Part shown: one piece after another, positions 23,673 to 35,903 of the stretch | Numbering within the stretch: the first letter of the stretch is position 1 | Layout of the letters: each line of letters begins with the position of its first letter | Assembly: GCF_902686445.1 (NCBI RefSeq) | Contig: NC_062219.1 | Coordinates: 107,943,160 to 108,007,159, forward strand | DNA length: 64,000 nucleotides | Origin: Sciurus carolinensis | Lineage: Eukaryota; Chordata; Mammalia; Rodentia; Sciuridae | Direction of reading: 5' to 3' | The notes under the pieces: generated by a model | Told to the model about the DNA's origin: nothing | The model's input: only the letters and a program-made list of their open reading frames with translations | The model's database searches: none | Position numbers and translations under genes: made by a program

Positions 23673-24049
23673 TTCCAATCCAAACTTTCTGCCCTAAATA
23701 GAATGGTCTGACTGCACATATTTGCACATTCTGGGTTTTAGGTCTTATGTTAAACTGTACTTTCTCAGCTCCTTGTCTCTTACCTTTCTTAATTTTTAAA
23801 ATCAGTATCCTATGTTTGCAAATCAGGTAGCCTATAAATACCCTCAGGTATTTATGTAATCACTTGAATAAAATTAGAACTCAGTAAACACTTGTCTATT
23901 AATTGTAATAAGAACAGTACTTCTAACTATTAGAATTCAGTATTAGCTAACTCATCCAGGACTTAGTTCTCTAAAAATTAAGGGGAAGACAAATAAATGG
24001 TAATATAGTATAATTATTATTTAATTATTATTTCATTCAGTAAATAATT
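23673..24049. other. Unassigned DNA
   Basis: No gene or repeat is recognised. Confidence 0.55.
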
Positions 24050-24690
24050 TTTTATTGAGTTTTAGTTGCTAGGCACTCAGGTGGACTTTGGTAAACAAAA
24101 ACAAGTGAAAAAGACATGATCTTTATCCTCAGAAGACATAGAATCTCCACAAAATGGCCTGTGAAAAGACAGTAAGGCAAAAATAAGCATGATGCCATAT
24201 TATATTTTATAGGTCAAGGTCAACTTCACAGAATCATTGATGAGTTATAAAATATTATGCTATTAAAGTTATAAAAGGCAATTTATATGGGACTTCTTTA
24301 GAATGGTAAAGAAATTTATTCTTAACCAAGAATCTATGGAAGATAATGAAAAAGTCATAATTGACATAAAAAGACATAATTGACATAAAAACATAATTGA
24401 CATAAAAAGACATAGCAAAATAAAAGTTACCTTTTAAATGATTACTTTGTATACCATATAAGAATGAACTAGAATGGCCAAAACAGGATCCAAGGAAATT
24501 CTCACTAGGAAGATTTATAGTTTCCCAGGTGAAATATGGTGGCAGCCTGAATTATGGGGATGGAGGTAGAGATATTGAGGAGTAGAAGGACTTGGGGATC
24601 AACTATGAGGTAAAAGTCAACAGGAACTGCTAATAGATTAGACACAGGTTAAGGCAGAAGTATTGTCAAAGGTAGAATGCATGCTTGCCT
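24050..24690 (+). mobile_element. Ancient interspersed repeat, class uncertain
   Basis: The opening (ttttattgagttttagttgctaggcactcagg ... ctttatcctcagaag) and the later part (atggtggcagcctgaatt ... gatattgaggagtag ... caacaggaactgctaat) resemble an old mammalian repeat of the 'tttattgagc ... gccaggcact' type. A similar opening recurs at about 32700. I cannot name the family with confidence. Confidence 0.4.
24351..24412. repeat. Short tandem repeat, 16-19 base units
   Basis: Three and a half copies of cataattgacataaaa(aga), separated by 0 to 3 bases, inside otherwise unremarkable DNA. Confidence 0.9.
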
Positions 24691-26640
24691 CCCAATTGAA
24701 TCATAAGTGATGATGTAGTGACAATGTTCATTAACAAAGAGAATACTGGGAGAGGAACACTGCTTGGATTTATTGTTGTTTATTTTTATTTTAGCATGGA
24801 AATGTTGGTGTTGTTGGTTTTGTTTTTAAAAGGTTGAGTTTGAAGAGCTATGAAACAGCCAAGAGTCAATTTGGAATTAACTGATAGCTATTTATGCATG
24901 CCTCAAAGAGAGAAGATGGAATTTGCGGCTGGATGAAGCAATAGGTATGAATGCAGTCATTTGTTGAGCACACAGCACAATTTTGCATATTCCTTACATG
25001 TTTTCGGTTCTATTAAATTGTTGTCTTTTGGCACATTTTATATTAGTCACATTTGAAACAGGGCAAGGCAGAAAGGTTAAAATATGTGTAAATGACTTGG
25101 AAATGAATTTTAAAAACTCTATAAAATTGGAATAATTCAGATTCTGTTGCACAAACAGACATTGTACAAAAATGCAGTACTTCACAATTTATTCTATTCA
25201 CAGTAACATCATTAAATAATAGCACAGACTGTTAAAAAAAAAAAGGAAGTGTGCAGGACTAAATTTCTGGAATCACTAAAAGCTAGACTGGAAACAGCAG
25301 TAAAGATTATATTGTAGCATTACTAGCAGCACCTTTTGTGACACATGACTAAGTTTTTCCTTCAAATTGTTATTCACCCTCTCATAAAGGTTTCTCCTTT
25401 ACAGAGAAAGTGGGGGTGAATTCCTGCAAACAATATAGCAACTTGAAACAATAAAATAACCCAGGACCTCCCTCAGCTTACTTGTTCAGCTCATTGTGAC
25501 CAAGGACAACAGAAACTGCTTATCATCTTGTCATTAGTTGCAACCCTGATGCCTTTGATATGCCTTATTGGAGCCAAGGGACCAGAAGGCCAGTTTTTAA
25601 ATATGCAATATTTGGTAGCACTGGTAAGCCCAATTCTTTAATGGCTGTACTTTTGCAACTTATTATTTTATGGTTCTCAAAGGAGAATTTGCAATAAGAA
25701 GTCATATTTTCTTCCGATATGGAAAATGGAAATTAGCCAAGGACTCCAGTTGCAGAAATAAGATCCCAACTTCCCCAGTCACCTTGCTTCAGGTTGCATG
25801 CATTGACTTCTTACAAAAATGAAAAAGAAGAAGAAAGAAAAGGCACTGTAATATGATATAATAAAAGTGAAGTTTCAAAAAAATTATGCTTTTAAAAAAA
25901 TCCATCCTAAAAAAAAACTCTAATAATCATTTGGAAAGAAAAAGCTACCAATTTTTTTTTTTTCAGAGAGTGGGTAGGGAATTAACATAATTGAGACTTC
26001 TGGGTGTGCTGTGAAATTGTAAAATAAAAGCTGTGAGTGACAGGAGTCTCTCAGACCATTTTTTCTGTCCTATTGCCACTTCAAACTTGATAGCATTCTC
26101 TCACTAAGGTCCTCATGCTATACTATAACTGCCTGGAGAACATCAGAATAACACCATTTCTCCATCCTTTTCTCAAAGAATACCAACAAAATCCCATCCA
26201 ACAAAACAGAAAATAAGTTTAGAGTTGTTTTCTGTTTTTTGCTGGAACTTTCTTTTAATAAGAATTTAGACAAATTGCTTCAATTAATGTTAATAACCAA
26301 TAATGGCTAATGTATTACTTTTAATGTGAAGTATTTGCAAACTCCAATTCTCACTCATTTCCGCTCTCGACCCCCGGTCGTACATACACACAGAAGAACG
26401 TGTACTGATATTCAGAACTTTAAGAGGGCACACTGATAAAACTGGAAATAGAAACTCACACAGTTATTCACAAAAGGAAAAAGAAAAGGAAGCTTGAAAA
26501 AAAATCAGTGAAATCTTGTGTATTAATCTGTAGTGGTTAGTTGTCTTTATTATTAGTTTTTGGATAATTGGTAAATTATTAGTTTTTGGAGAATTGGTAT
26601 ATCACGCATAGCACTTCCAATTGGTCTCCAAATTCCTTGA
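24691..26640. other. Unassigned AT-rich DNA
   Basis: No gene or repeat is recognised. A CpG cluster (ccgctctcgacccccggtcg) at 26361-26380 is out of character with its surroundings. A direct duplication of ttattagttttt gga-aattggta occurs at 26549 and 26577. Confidence 0.5.
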
Positions 26641-27159
26641 CCCCCTCACCTTCAAAGAACTTTTCTTTCATCTCAGTTGAGCCATCCATCACCAATACCC
26701 TATCTTTGGCTAATCACTAAAACCACTTCTGTCATCTCAGTTTCAGGGACCCAGCTTTGGAAAGCCATTTCCATTCTTTCATTTCACTTAAATGTTCACT
26801 TATGTGAACAACTCTTCCTTTCAGTAAATATTGCAAGTTCCTCACCCCTTCTTCTATATGCTCTCAACTTTCCCATTGCAGCTTAGTTCCCAGTATTATA
26901 ATCGCTCCCCTCAAAATACCTTTAACTGTGACCTCTCATCCCTCCTTATTTACTCATCTGGCAAAACCTGTGCTTGACAAACACCAGCTACCCACTCTGC
27001 ACTGGCATTCAAATTGCACAGGTAATTGAAATTGTTAAAATATGCACACGTGTGCACAATGTGCACAAACACACACTCATACTCTTCATTCCCTGGTTTG
27101 CTTTGCCATTTTCAAAGTGGTCATTTCACATCTCTGTTCTCCTTAAAACTTCTCTATCC
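26641..27159 (+). mobile_element. Pyrimidine-rich DNA, probably decayed L2
   Basis: The composition and lack of purine runs match the L2 sequence that follows, but no diagnostic motif is seen here. Confidence 0.35.
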
Positions 27160-27978
27160 ATATAGACCCCCAAACTCTTGCCTCCTGCTCCAATGAGAAA
27201 ATAGAAGCTATCAAAAATGGCAGTTCCCTTATATTCCCACTACCTTCTGTGTCATTAACCTCTGCTTTTCTTTGTGTTAGAATAAAGTGTTTCTGATCTT
27301 CTCAGACATCCTTCCCCCTTTGTCTCACAGATATTTCCCCTGCCTTCTCCAGCCTTTTCCTTCATCAATTCTGTCCTTTTTATTCTGAATCACAAGTTCC
27401 TCTCTCTCATCTGAATTATTCCCAACTGCATAAAACATATTCTACATTTTTTTATTTAAAACTTCCTTAGCATCCACATGCCCCTTCAAAAACTCCATTA
27501 TTTCTGTGTTGAAATGTCAGTAAATAATTTGTACACCTCTGACCTCATGCTATTGTCATCCAGGCAGTATCAGCATTGCTGCTTTTCTTTCTCTTCCTGG
27601 AAAGTTTTCCTTCTCATGATAATGTCCTTTATTCTGATTTTTCCTGTTACCTCATCTCCATGCTATTTCTGGGTTTTTTCTTCATTGGTTCTAACTCCTA
27701 TACCTAATGTCTGAATGCTAAAGTTTCCTACAGCTCTGTTCCATGCCCCTATTTTGTATTTATTTTTATATACTTTAACTTGCTCCCTATGTGATGTCAT
27801 TCAATTCTATGACTTCAAACTCTATATACAGTGATCCTCAAATTGTATTTAGTCTTGACATTTCCTTGGATTCTATGTTTGCATTTCTATTGCCTATATA
27901 TCATCTAATAGAAGGATATCTAATAAGTATATCTAACTTAATATTTCCCAAACTTCCAACAATTCAAATGTATTTGGT
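27160..27978 (+). mobile_element. L2 (CR1-clade) LINE fossil
   Basis: At 27800-27960 the order caattctatgacttcaaac tctatatacagtgatcctcaaattgta ... cttgacatttccttgg ... tgcctatatatcatctaat ... ggatatctaataagtatatctaacttaatatttcc tracks the L2 reverse-transcriptase block around YADD. The YADD codons themselves (tatatgctgatgac in the family) are decayed to tatatacagtgat. All frames are closed. L2 was active early in mammals, so this is ancient. Confidence 0.7.
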
Positions 27979-27984
27979 TTCTCT

Positions 27985-28575
<591 letters not shown>

Positions 28576-29805
28576 CATTATACGTATATGGACCCCTGGG
28601 CCAGCTTCATATCTTGTCACCCAGTCCCAACCCTCTTACACCAAAATTAACTTCTCTCCTTCTGAGATGAGTCATTATCCAGCTTTTCAGTTCTTGAAAA
28701 TAGCTGAGATAGTATTTCTTCTTTGAGCTTAAACCATCTCCCAATTCTTCTATAGACATTTCACATTATCTGTTCAAATGAAACATTCAGCATGATTTCT
28801 CATTATCTAAAATAAACCTTGGTTCAGGAAAAATCTTTAGTAGAGCTATTAAAAGAAAAACGGAAGTAATAAATTCAGTTTTTATACACTGATTCCTTAT
28901 CAGAATTTAGTTTCCATTTGAAATTCATTCCACTGAAATTTAGGACAAAAGTGAATTCACTTTAAATTTTCTGAATAAAAATAAGTAAAATGTAAGGATC
29001 TTGTTTATGTTCCTATAGTCACATGAGGTAGAGGGGGGAATTATGGAGAACTGTTGTCATTTTTAACACACACTATGTGCTTCCTGTTTACCATCTATAT
29101 CAAACTAGGTCCAATCCAGAGATCAATGCACAGTGATCTGAATTGGATTTTTAACTAGAAAATGAAGTTATTATAACTATAAGGTCTAAGGAGAACTAAG
29201 AGTTGTAAAGAGAACTCTGACAAATACCATAGAACTGAGGAAGAGTAGCCAAGAGCAGATATATGTGAAAGGTGGCCACCTTCCCAAGGCAGGGTTTCAG
29301 ACCTCACTGGAGAAGTTAAGGTAACAACTTATGACTCACAACTTTACTGAATTATCCAGGCCACAGATAGTATAGTCTCTTGACATGTAGTGGGTGTAAG
29401 CACCTCTGTGAGCTGGAGGCCTGGAGCAATTGTGGTGTGTGTCAAGAGGGCACAGGAGGGTTATCACCAAGTCAGACCTTACATCCTGTGTGTGTTGCTG
29501 ACGTTGACCATAGCGGGATGTCCTCACATGCAGAACACTGGGCAATAGGATAGGCTCTAAATATAGCAAGAGAAGTTCCTTCCTCCTGCAATGTCCCTTC
29601 AGTGACTTATAATAGATACATTCACATTGTGCAATGTCCTTAAAGGAGTTTCTTCCATTCAGTTGGTAAAACAAAAATCCAAGGGTGATTATGTAGTAGA
29701 AACCAATAAATTGATAACTGACATACTATTTTAATGTAACAACATAAGTATTTCATATACATTTTAAAATTCATTCCAGGAAGAAAATGGATAAGAGAAC
29801 AAGAT
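28576..29805. other. Unassigned DNA with a 112-codon minus frame
   Basis: The minus frame 29336-29674 (starts MFYQLNGRNSF) contains several CpGs and is open, but I recognise no domain. The rest shows no gene or repeat. Confidence 0.5.
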
Positions 29806-29992
29806 TCTATGACATACGGATCTGTATTTGAATGTTGGCTTTACCATTTTCTAGTTATGATACTCTAAACATTACTTTTTTTTTTCCCCTCTGGAAAACA
29901 TAGCTAATAGCAGTACCTTCATCATTAGATTTCTGTGATCCCTGTAGTTACTGCAACATCTGGCACATAGTAAAAGCTCAGGAAATGAGTTG
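29806..29992 (+). mobile_element. MIR SINE fossil
   Basis: Landmarks: ttggctttaccattttctagttatgatac, a T-run, ctctggaaaacatagctaatagcagtacctt, then caacatctggcacatagtaaaagctcagg. The core and 3' end of MIR are clear. Confidence 0.8.
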
Positions 29993-31220
29993 TTTACACT
30001 ACAGTGTCAAGTTGCCCTACATTACAAGATTTCAACAAAACACTTCAAAAAAGGAATCACATATTTTTATGTTTCATACGTTATCATCTGTCAAATTGGA
30101 ATTAACATTTCATCATATTGAAACAGAAAATTTTCTCTTTATTCCATTTTGTCTTTAACTGCAAAACCATTACCATTTGAATAAACTGTCTTTTTCCCTT
30201 TGACTTTTTTCAATGAAATTTAATTCCCAACTTTTTCAAACCTCAAAAGTATGTCATAAGAAATAGTCTCACTGAATGTCAGAAATAAAAACTATAATGT
30301 GTCTTGAATTATTTGCACTAGCCATAAATGAGACACTACAGAAGCCTAGTGGCATCTATAAAAATGAATGTATGAGCACTCAGAAGTGCATGCATTTTTA
30401 ATGCACTATGAATAATAACATCAGACTATAAATCCTACTGGAATCAGTAAAGTTTTGAATGTAGACATCATGTCAATTATACTTCTTATTTTAGTGGGAA
30501 TGAAATAGTGAGATAAATTTTTTGTGGATATTGGTGGGAAATTCTAAGGTGAGAAGAAGCTTGTCCAGAGGAAAGACAGGCAGCTAGTAAAGGAGAAAAA
30601 GTAGTAATCCCATTCATTCTCCAAAAATTGTCCATAGATAGCCACAATAAAAAACAAAGATAATAAACAAAGATAACAGATAATAATACTAACCTAGAGA
30701 CTGTAAGTATAAAAGTCCTCAATATAAAATAAGTAATTACTAAAAAGAAAACCCCACTTGTGTAGAAAGTTTATATTATCTCCTTTTGATCCCCTACATC
30801 ATCTGGCATTAAGATTAAAGTTATTTCAAGTACACAATTCTGCCTCCCCAATGCATCATTACTACCACCAGATTCTTCCACCTAAAGAATGAATTTTCCT
30901 TTGTTTATTCCTTGTTTTCAACTTTTAATATAATTTTTACTACATAATAAATTACATAAAAATTGCAAAGATAATATAGAGTTGTAGCAAATGTTGACCC
31001 TGTTGTGTTTGACATTTCCCCAGAACATTCAGGTGAACATGTCACTTTCCTATTGAGAATTAAGGAACTCTACTATGAGTGACCTTCAGAGGTAATAACA
31101 CACCTAGCATTTTGTTTGTTTCTCTGTGGTTTTTGCTCTTTTTGAAAAGAAACCATAAAAGAGTAAATAGGGATTTTCCAACAACCAGTCAGCTTAATAA
31201 GCCTTATTCATAGGAAGAGT
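29993..31220. other. Unassigned AT-rich DNA
   Basis: No gene or repeat is recognised. Confidence 0.6.
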
Positions 31221-31835
31221 TATATGAGTAGGTTGCTGGATAAAGCACCGTTTCTCTTTCCCATATGTTCCCTAAATTTCAGTTCCCTCTTTCCCTGTCC
31301 AGGAGGTTTGTCCCTGGGAACTGAATTCTCAGAACATGACACTACCCACAGGTCCAGCTGTCCTAGACTCTGGAAAGACAGCTTGAACTTCATCCCGATC
31401 AGCTATGCTGTTTTTATCATCTTTGTGATGCTGGGATTCTGCACACCTTCTCGACCTTCACAGCTGCCTCTGTGTTGGCTGCCAAGAGGGGGAGCTGGAG
31501 AGGGGCTGCAGGCTTGGGGAGGGACTTCCACTGAGGCTCACTGCTTCCTGTTTCTATTAGGAACATTCTCCTCAGCCCGCATCTGGGCAACAGTAGTTTG
31601 TTCTTTAGCTGCAGTTGACTCCAGTTTGGATTTTCCAGAGTTCCACAGAACTACTTTCATCACATCCTCAAAGGCGATCACCAGCCAAGCAGCAACCCCA
31701 CCTCAGGGGTCTGGGGTCAATGCCACTAGGCCACTTCTGAGCTCAGGACCCCAGCCCCAGTCAATCATGCCCCCTCATCATGGGTCTGAGTTTCAGTTTC
31801 ATGAGATTTTTCTCCAAATATGTAAATTATGATAG
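31221..31835 (+). other. GC-richer open segment, 202 codons, identity unknown
   Basis: This segment is visibly richer in G+C than its flanks and is open on the plus strand from 31224 to 31832. The predicted chain has two hydrophobic stretches (around FIPISYAVFIIFVMLGF and FLFLLGTF) and a Ser/Pro-rich C-terminal third. I recognise no family. On the minus strand an AATAAA occurs about 130 bases further on (aataaagaactggtaagcc), so a decayed retroelement or processed copy read from the other strand is equally possible. No promoter or splice site is evident. Confidence 0.3.
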
Positions 31836-32876
31836 TCAAGCCTCTTCCCCTTGTTTGACCTAGAGGTCAAAGCTGATATTACTTCAACAACAACATAGGA
31901 TTCCTTGTTAGCCTACCCAGTTCTCCAGGGTGTGGCTTACCAGTTCTTTATTCAGAATTATTTTGTTAACAAAATACACATCAACATTGCAAAAACAGTG
32001 TCCTACATTGAAAATTTGAATAAATACAGGTAAAATTATTCAACCCAATGTTTAGAAAAGTTTAAAACCATTTTTTTTTAAACAGAAAACAGATTAAATA
32101 GATTGAAGGACTGACTTGGTAAGTCAATTACAAAAGTAAAAACTTAGATTTTTTTTCACATTTTTCAAACACTGGAATGATAGAGTGTGCAAGGAATTAC
32201 AAGGGAATTCAGGTGGTAGATTTTCCTCTTACTAGTCTGGGGTTTTTACAGATTCTTTCATACAGCTACCCATGCTGCCTTTTAGTTACCAACACATACT
32301 TAGTTGATGCTACTAACTAAGTAGCACCACCCAAGTCAGGAAGTCTGCTCTCAATAGGGAATTGACTTCATTATGCATGTTGTTATTTTCTCTGCCTAAA
32401 ACTTCTAAGTATGAGCCAATTTTGTATAATTAAATTCCTCTCTTAATTTGGTGTCTGTAGATTAACCATATTAGTTTAATTGTTGTATCTGCTATGTGCT
32501 GCAAATAGCTGAAGCTTACATTCACATTACCCTTTAAGTTTTTCAAAGTTATTCTTTATATTTAATTTCATTTGATTTCAAAATAACTGAAAGTAGGACA
32601 TTCATTTTTCTGTCACAGGTCAGTAAGACATAGGATGCAGAAATTTCCAAGATAAAACTTAGGGAAAATAGACCCAAAAGAAAATTATTCTTTCCTTTGT
32701 TCCAAAAACATTGCCCAAGTGCTCAAGTATTTTTGGAAACAAAGCAGTAGACAAGAACAGGAGGGTCATTACCTGAACACGGCCTAACAAAGCAGTCATT
32801 GAATTTATAAATAAAAGTATAGAAAACAAAGTGTGAGGAAGAAAAACAAGATAACAAGTGTGAATGACAAGTTATA
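31836..32876. other. Unassigned AT-rich DNA
   Basis: The part near 32700-32870 resembles the opening of the ancient repeat at 24050. Otherwise nothing is recognised. Confidence 0.5.
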
Positions 32877-33320
32877 GTAGTTTTCTATTGATGCTGTAAT
32901 AAGCCAGTATAAATTTAGTGACTTCAAGAATGCAAGTTTATTATCTTAGAGTTCTGATGGTCAGATGTCTCACATGCATCTCACTGAGCTGACATCAGTA
33001 TGCTGGGAGGGCTACATTCCTTGAAAAGATTCTGTGCAAAAACTCCCTTTCCTTGCCTTTTGCAGCCTCTAGAGATGTCTTGGTCCATAGTGTTCTTCCA
33101 TCTCACAGGCCAACAAAAGTAGGTTCAGTCCTACTCACAGTCCCTCTGCATTCCCCTTGCTCTCTCTGCTCTTAAGAAATCTTGTGATTACATTGGGCCC
33201 ATCTGGAGAGACCCCAAAAATCTCTGCATCTGCACTCAGCTGTTGACCCACCTTAATTCCATCTGCAACCTAATTTCCCATAAACCAAGCTTATTCACAG
33301 GTTTTATGAATTAGGTCATC
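32877..33320 (-). mobile_element. MLT1-like MaLR LTR
   Basis: The antisense landmarks are gtagttttctattgatgctgtaataa, gtttattatcttagagttctg, tgcagcctctagagatgtc, cctttgctctctctgctctt, cttgtgattacattgggccc, ccaccttaattccatctgcaacc. Diverged. Confidence 0.75.
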
Positions 33321-34559
33321 AGCATCACTAGGGAGCCATGAGTCTGCCCCACAAGTGGACCAAGTGCTTTCTCAAGATCACTAGCTAGATAAAAGTTGGG
33401 GACAGAATGATGTTCTAGAAAACACTTCTGATCTAAGGTGGTACACAGTACATCCAGAGAAGTCATAGAAGGAAATAATTCTAAAAGAGAAAGTGCAGAG
33501 TGGAGGGAAAAGACAAGTGAGGAGTTCACAGGGACCCCATTCTGCAGGTTCTGAAACGGTTTCTGACCCTTATTGTGAAGGTAATAGTAAGGCTAAGAAT
33601 AGATTTAATCAAGGGAGGGACATGATTCAATTTTTATTTTTAAAAGATATTTTCACTTAGATATTCATTTTATTTTAAAATGTATTTTCACTTTAATGGA
33701 GAAAACATTAAAAAGACAAAGGGGCATCTAAGGGAGATTAATGAAGTCTTGGAAGCTAGGTAAAATGGAGGTCTGGATTAAACTGGTGTCAGTAGAGACA
33801 GAACTGGTTGTAGTTGAGAAAGGTTTTAGAATTGTTACCAATAGGAACTAGTGGTTGATATTTGATAGGTGGTTCTTTGTCACGTTTCTGGCACAGTGAT
33901 CTGAATGGGCCTATTTAATGAGGCTCACCAATAGAAGAGAGGCAAGTATGATGGCAGAAGATCATTTAGGAAATTATGGAGGACGTCTTTATATAGGTCT
34001 GCTATCGAGGATACTGAGATGACAGTTGAATAAGGAGATTGGGGATTCAAAGTAGCAGACAAGGATGGTTATAAACCAGCTGCATTCAGATTCTAGCATG
34101 GTTTTTATAAAGTCATGGATAACAATTCTATGAATCATCCAGAACAGTTGTTTTCCACTGGGGGAAATTGTACTCCTTAAGCTACTTTTGACAATGTGGA
34201 TGGTATTTTTGTTTATCACAAATGGAGAAGAGAATGCTACTAAAAAAATTAGTGACAGAGATCAAGAATAAGACTGGGTAAACCTCTTGTGATAAACAGA
34301 ACAATCCCCCACAAAATAAGAAGTATTTGGTTCAATAGGTTAGTAGTACCAAGATTGAAAAATTTGGCTTAGTGTTAAGAGTGGAGTCCAATAGGAAAGG
34401 CAATCAAGAATAGAGTTCTGAGAATTTTGAATACTTAATAGTTTGGATTCAATTAAAACTACAATGAGGGAGCAGTCAGAGATAAAGAATTGAATAGAAC
34501 ATAGTATATAATGGAAAAGAATATGTATTTCTTAGTGGATCGTCAATCCCATATTGCTG
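33321..34559. other. Unassigned DNA
   Basis: No gene is recognised. Parts (33590-33960) may continue an ancient repeat of the 24050 type. Confidence 0.5.
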
Positions 34560-34660
34560 AGTGATCAAGAATAATGTTTATAGCAGTTCAATTCACAATA
34601 CCTAAATTATGGAACCAACCTAGATGCCCTTCAACAGAGGAAGGAATAAAGAGAATGTGG

Positions 34661-34704
<44 letters not shown>

Positions 34705-35095
34705 ATGGAATATTACTCAGCTTTAAAGAAGAATGAAATTCTGGCATTTGCTAGTAAATGGATGGAGTTAGAGAATATCATTCTAAGTGAAATAAGCCAA
34801 AACCCAAAAAACCAAAGGCCAAATATTTTTTCTGATTTGGCGAGGCTAATTCACAATAAGCAGTGGGGGGAGGGAAGAATAGAGGTACTTTATATTAGGT
34901 AGAGAGGAGTGAAGGGAGGGAAGGAGTATGGGAGAAAGAATGATATTAGAGTGAAACAGACATTTTTACCTCATGTACGTGTATGACAAATTTGATCCTG
35001 CAATATGTACAATCAGAAAAATGAGAGATTACACTTTAATTATGTATGATCTAAAAAGAGTACAACTAATTAGAACAAATACAATCTAAAAGTTT
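34560..35095 (+). mobile_element. L1 3'-end fragment, plus strand
   Basis: 5'-truncated L1 with the C-terminal ORF2 region. It starts at tgtttatagcagttcaattcac, contains tggaaccaacctagatgccc, and the open frame 34624-34902 reads TMEYYSALKKNEILAF and KWMELENIILSEISQ. The G-rich 3' UTR (34865-34940) and an A-rich end follow. A (TA)n(CA)n tract at 34662-34704 interrupts ORF2 just before TMEYYSA. Orientation is opposite to the big L1 stack. Confidence 0.9.
34662..34704. repeat. (TA)n(CA)n tract in L1 ORF2
   Basis: It lies directly upstream of aatggaatattactcagc, the same ORF2 site as the tracts at 40288 and 41935. Confidence 0.95.
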
Positions 35096-35669
35096 TAAAT
35101 TTTTTTTAAAAAGAGTATTGAAGAATGAGAAAAAGACTGATTTATCTGTATGGAAATCATTGGTGATCTTTGGAAAAATGCCTTCAATGGAGAAGTGAGA
35201 ACAAAATTTATATTGGAGTAGTGTGAGAAGTGAGTCAAATATAGGTAAATGTAAATAGGAAACACTTTTGAATTTTTATTCTGCCGGAGATGAAAGAGAG
35301 CTGCGAATAGAGGGATACTTGGGAAAAACTCTGTCTCCTCTTTCTCTCTCTCTCCCTTAAAGATTCAAAATGTAGATACTAATGGAAAGAAGCCAGGAGA
35401 AGTAAAGGAGGAGAATCTTTAAGATAAGGAAGATAATGTAAGTTTCTTCACCATGAAAGATATGATTTATTTATTCATTCATTTTTCACAATCATTCATT
35501 TATTCATCCAATGTGGAATATGTGTCTAATGGGTGGCCTCTTGGAAGGAGTGAACTTAAATGAGGAAGGCATTTTCACTATTATAACAGAAGAGTAGTAA
35601 AAAATTAATGTGGAATTCATGTTATTTACACATCTTATTTAGAACTCAGAGTTTCTTCTATTGCATTCC
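35096..35669. other. Unassigned DNA before L1 copy A
   Basis: No gene or repeat is recognised. It contains a short ATTC/ATTT-rich stretch near 35467-35510. Confidence 0.55.
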
Positions 35670-35683
35670 TAGGTGCTCTTCTT
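35670..35683. repeat. Target-site duplication of L1 copy A, left
   Basis: The string taggtgctcttctt is repeated exactly at 39561-39574. Confidence 0.95.
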
Positions 35684-35842
35684 TTTTTTTTTTTATTTAT
35701 TTATTTATTTTTTTTTTTTACGTTTACATAGGGTAATGATGTTTATTTTATTTTTCCCCTCCCCCCCACCCCTCCCACCCCTCCCACCCCTCTTTTCCCT
35801 CTACACAGTCCTTCTTTCCTTCATTCTTACCGCTCTCCTTAG

Positions 35843-35880
35843 CCTAACTCTAAACCTAACCCTAAACCTAATGCTAGCCC
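35843..35880 (-). repeat. Telomere-like block in 3' UTR of copy A
   Basis: Six or so CCTAAC/CCTAAA variants on the + strand, which is TTAGGG-like on the L1 sense strand. The G-rich tract lies at 35758-35800. Confidence 0.9.
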
Positions 35881-35903
35881 GTCCCACCCCCCATTATATG
35901 TCC

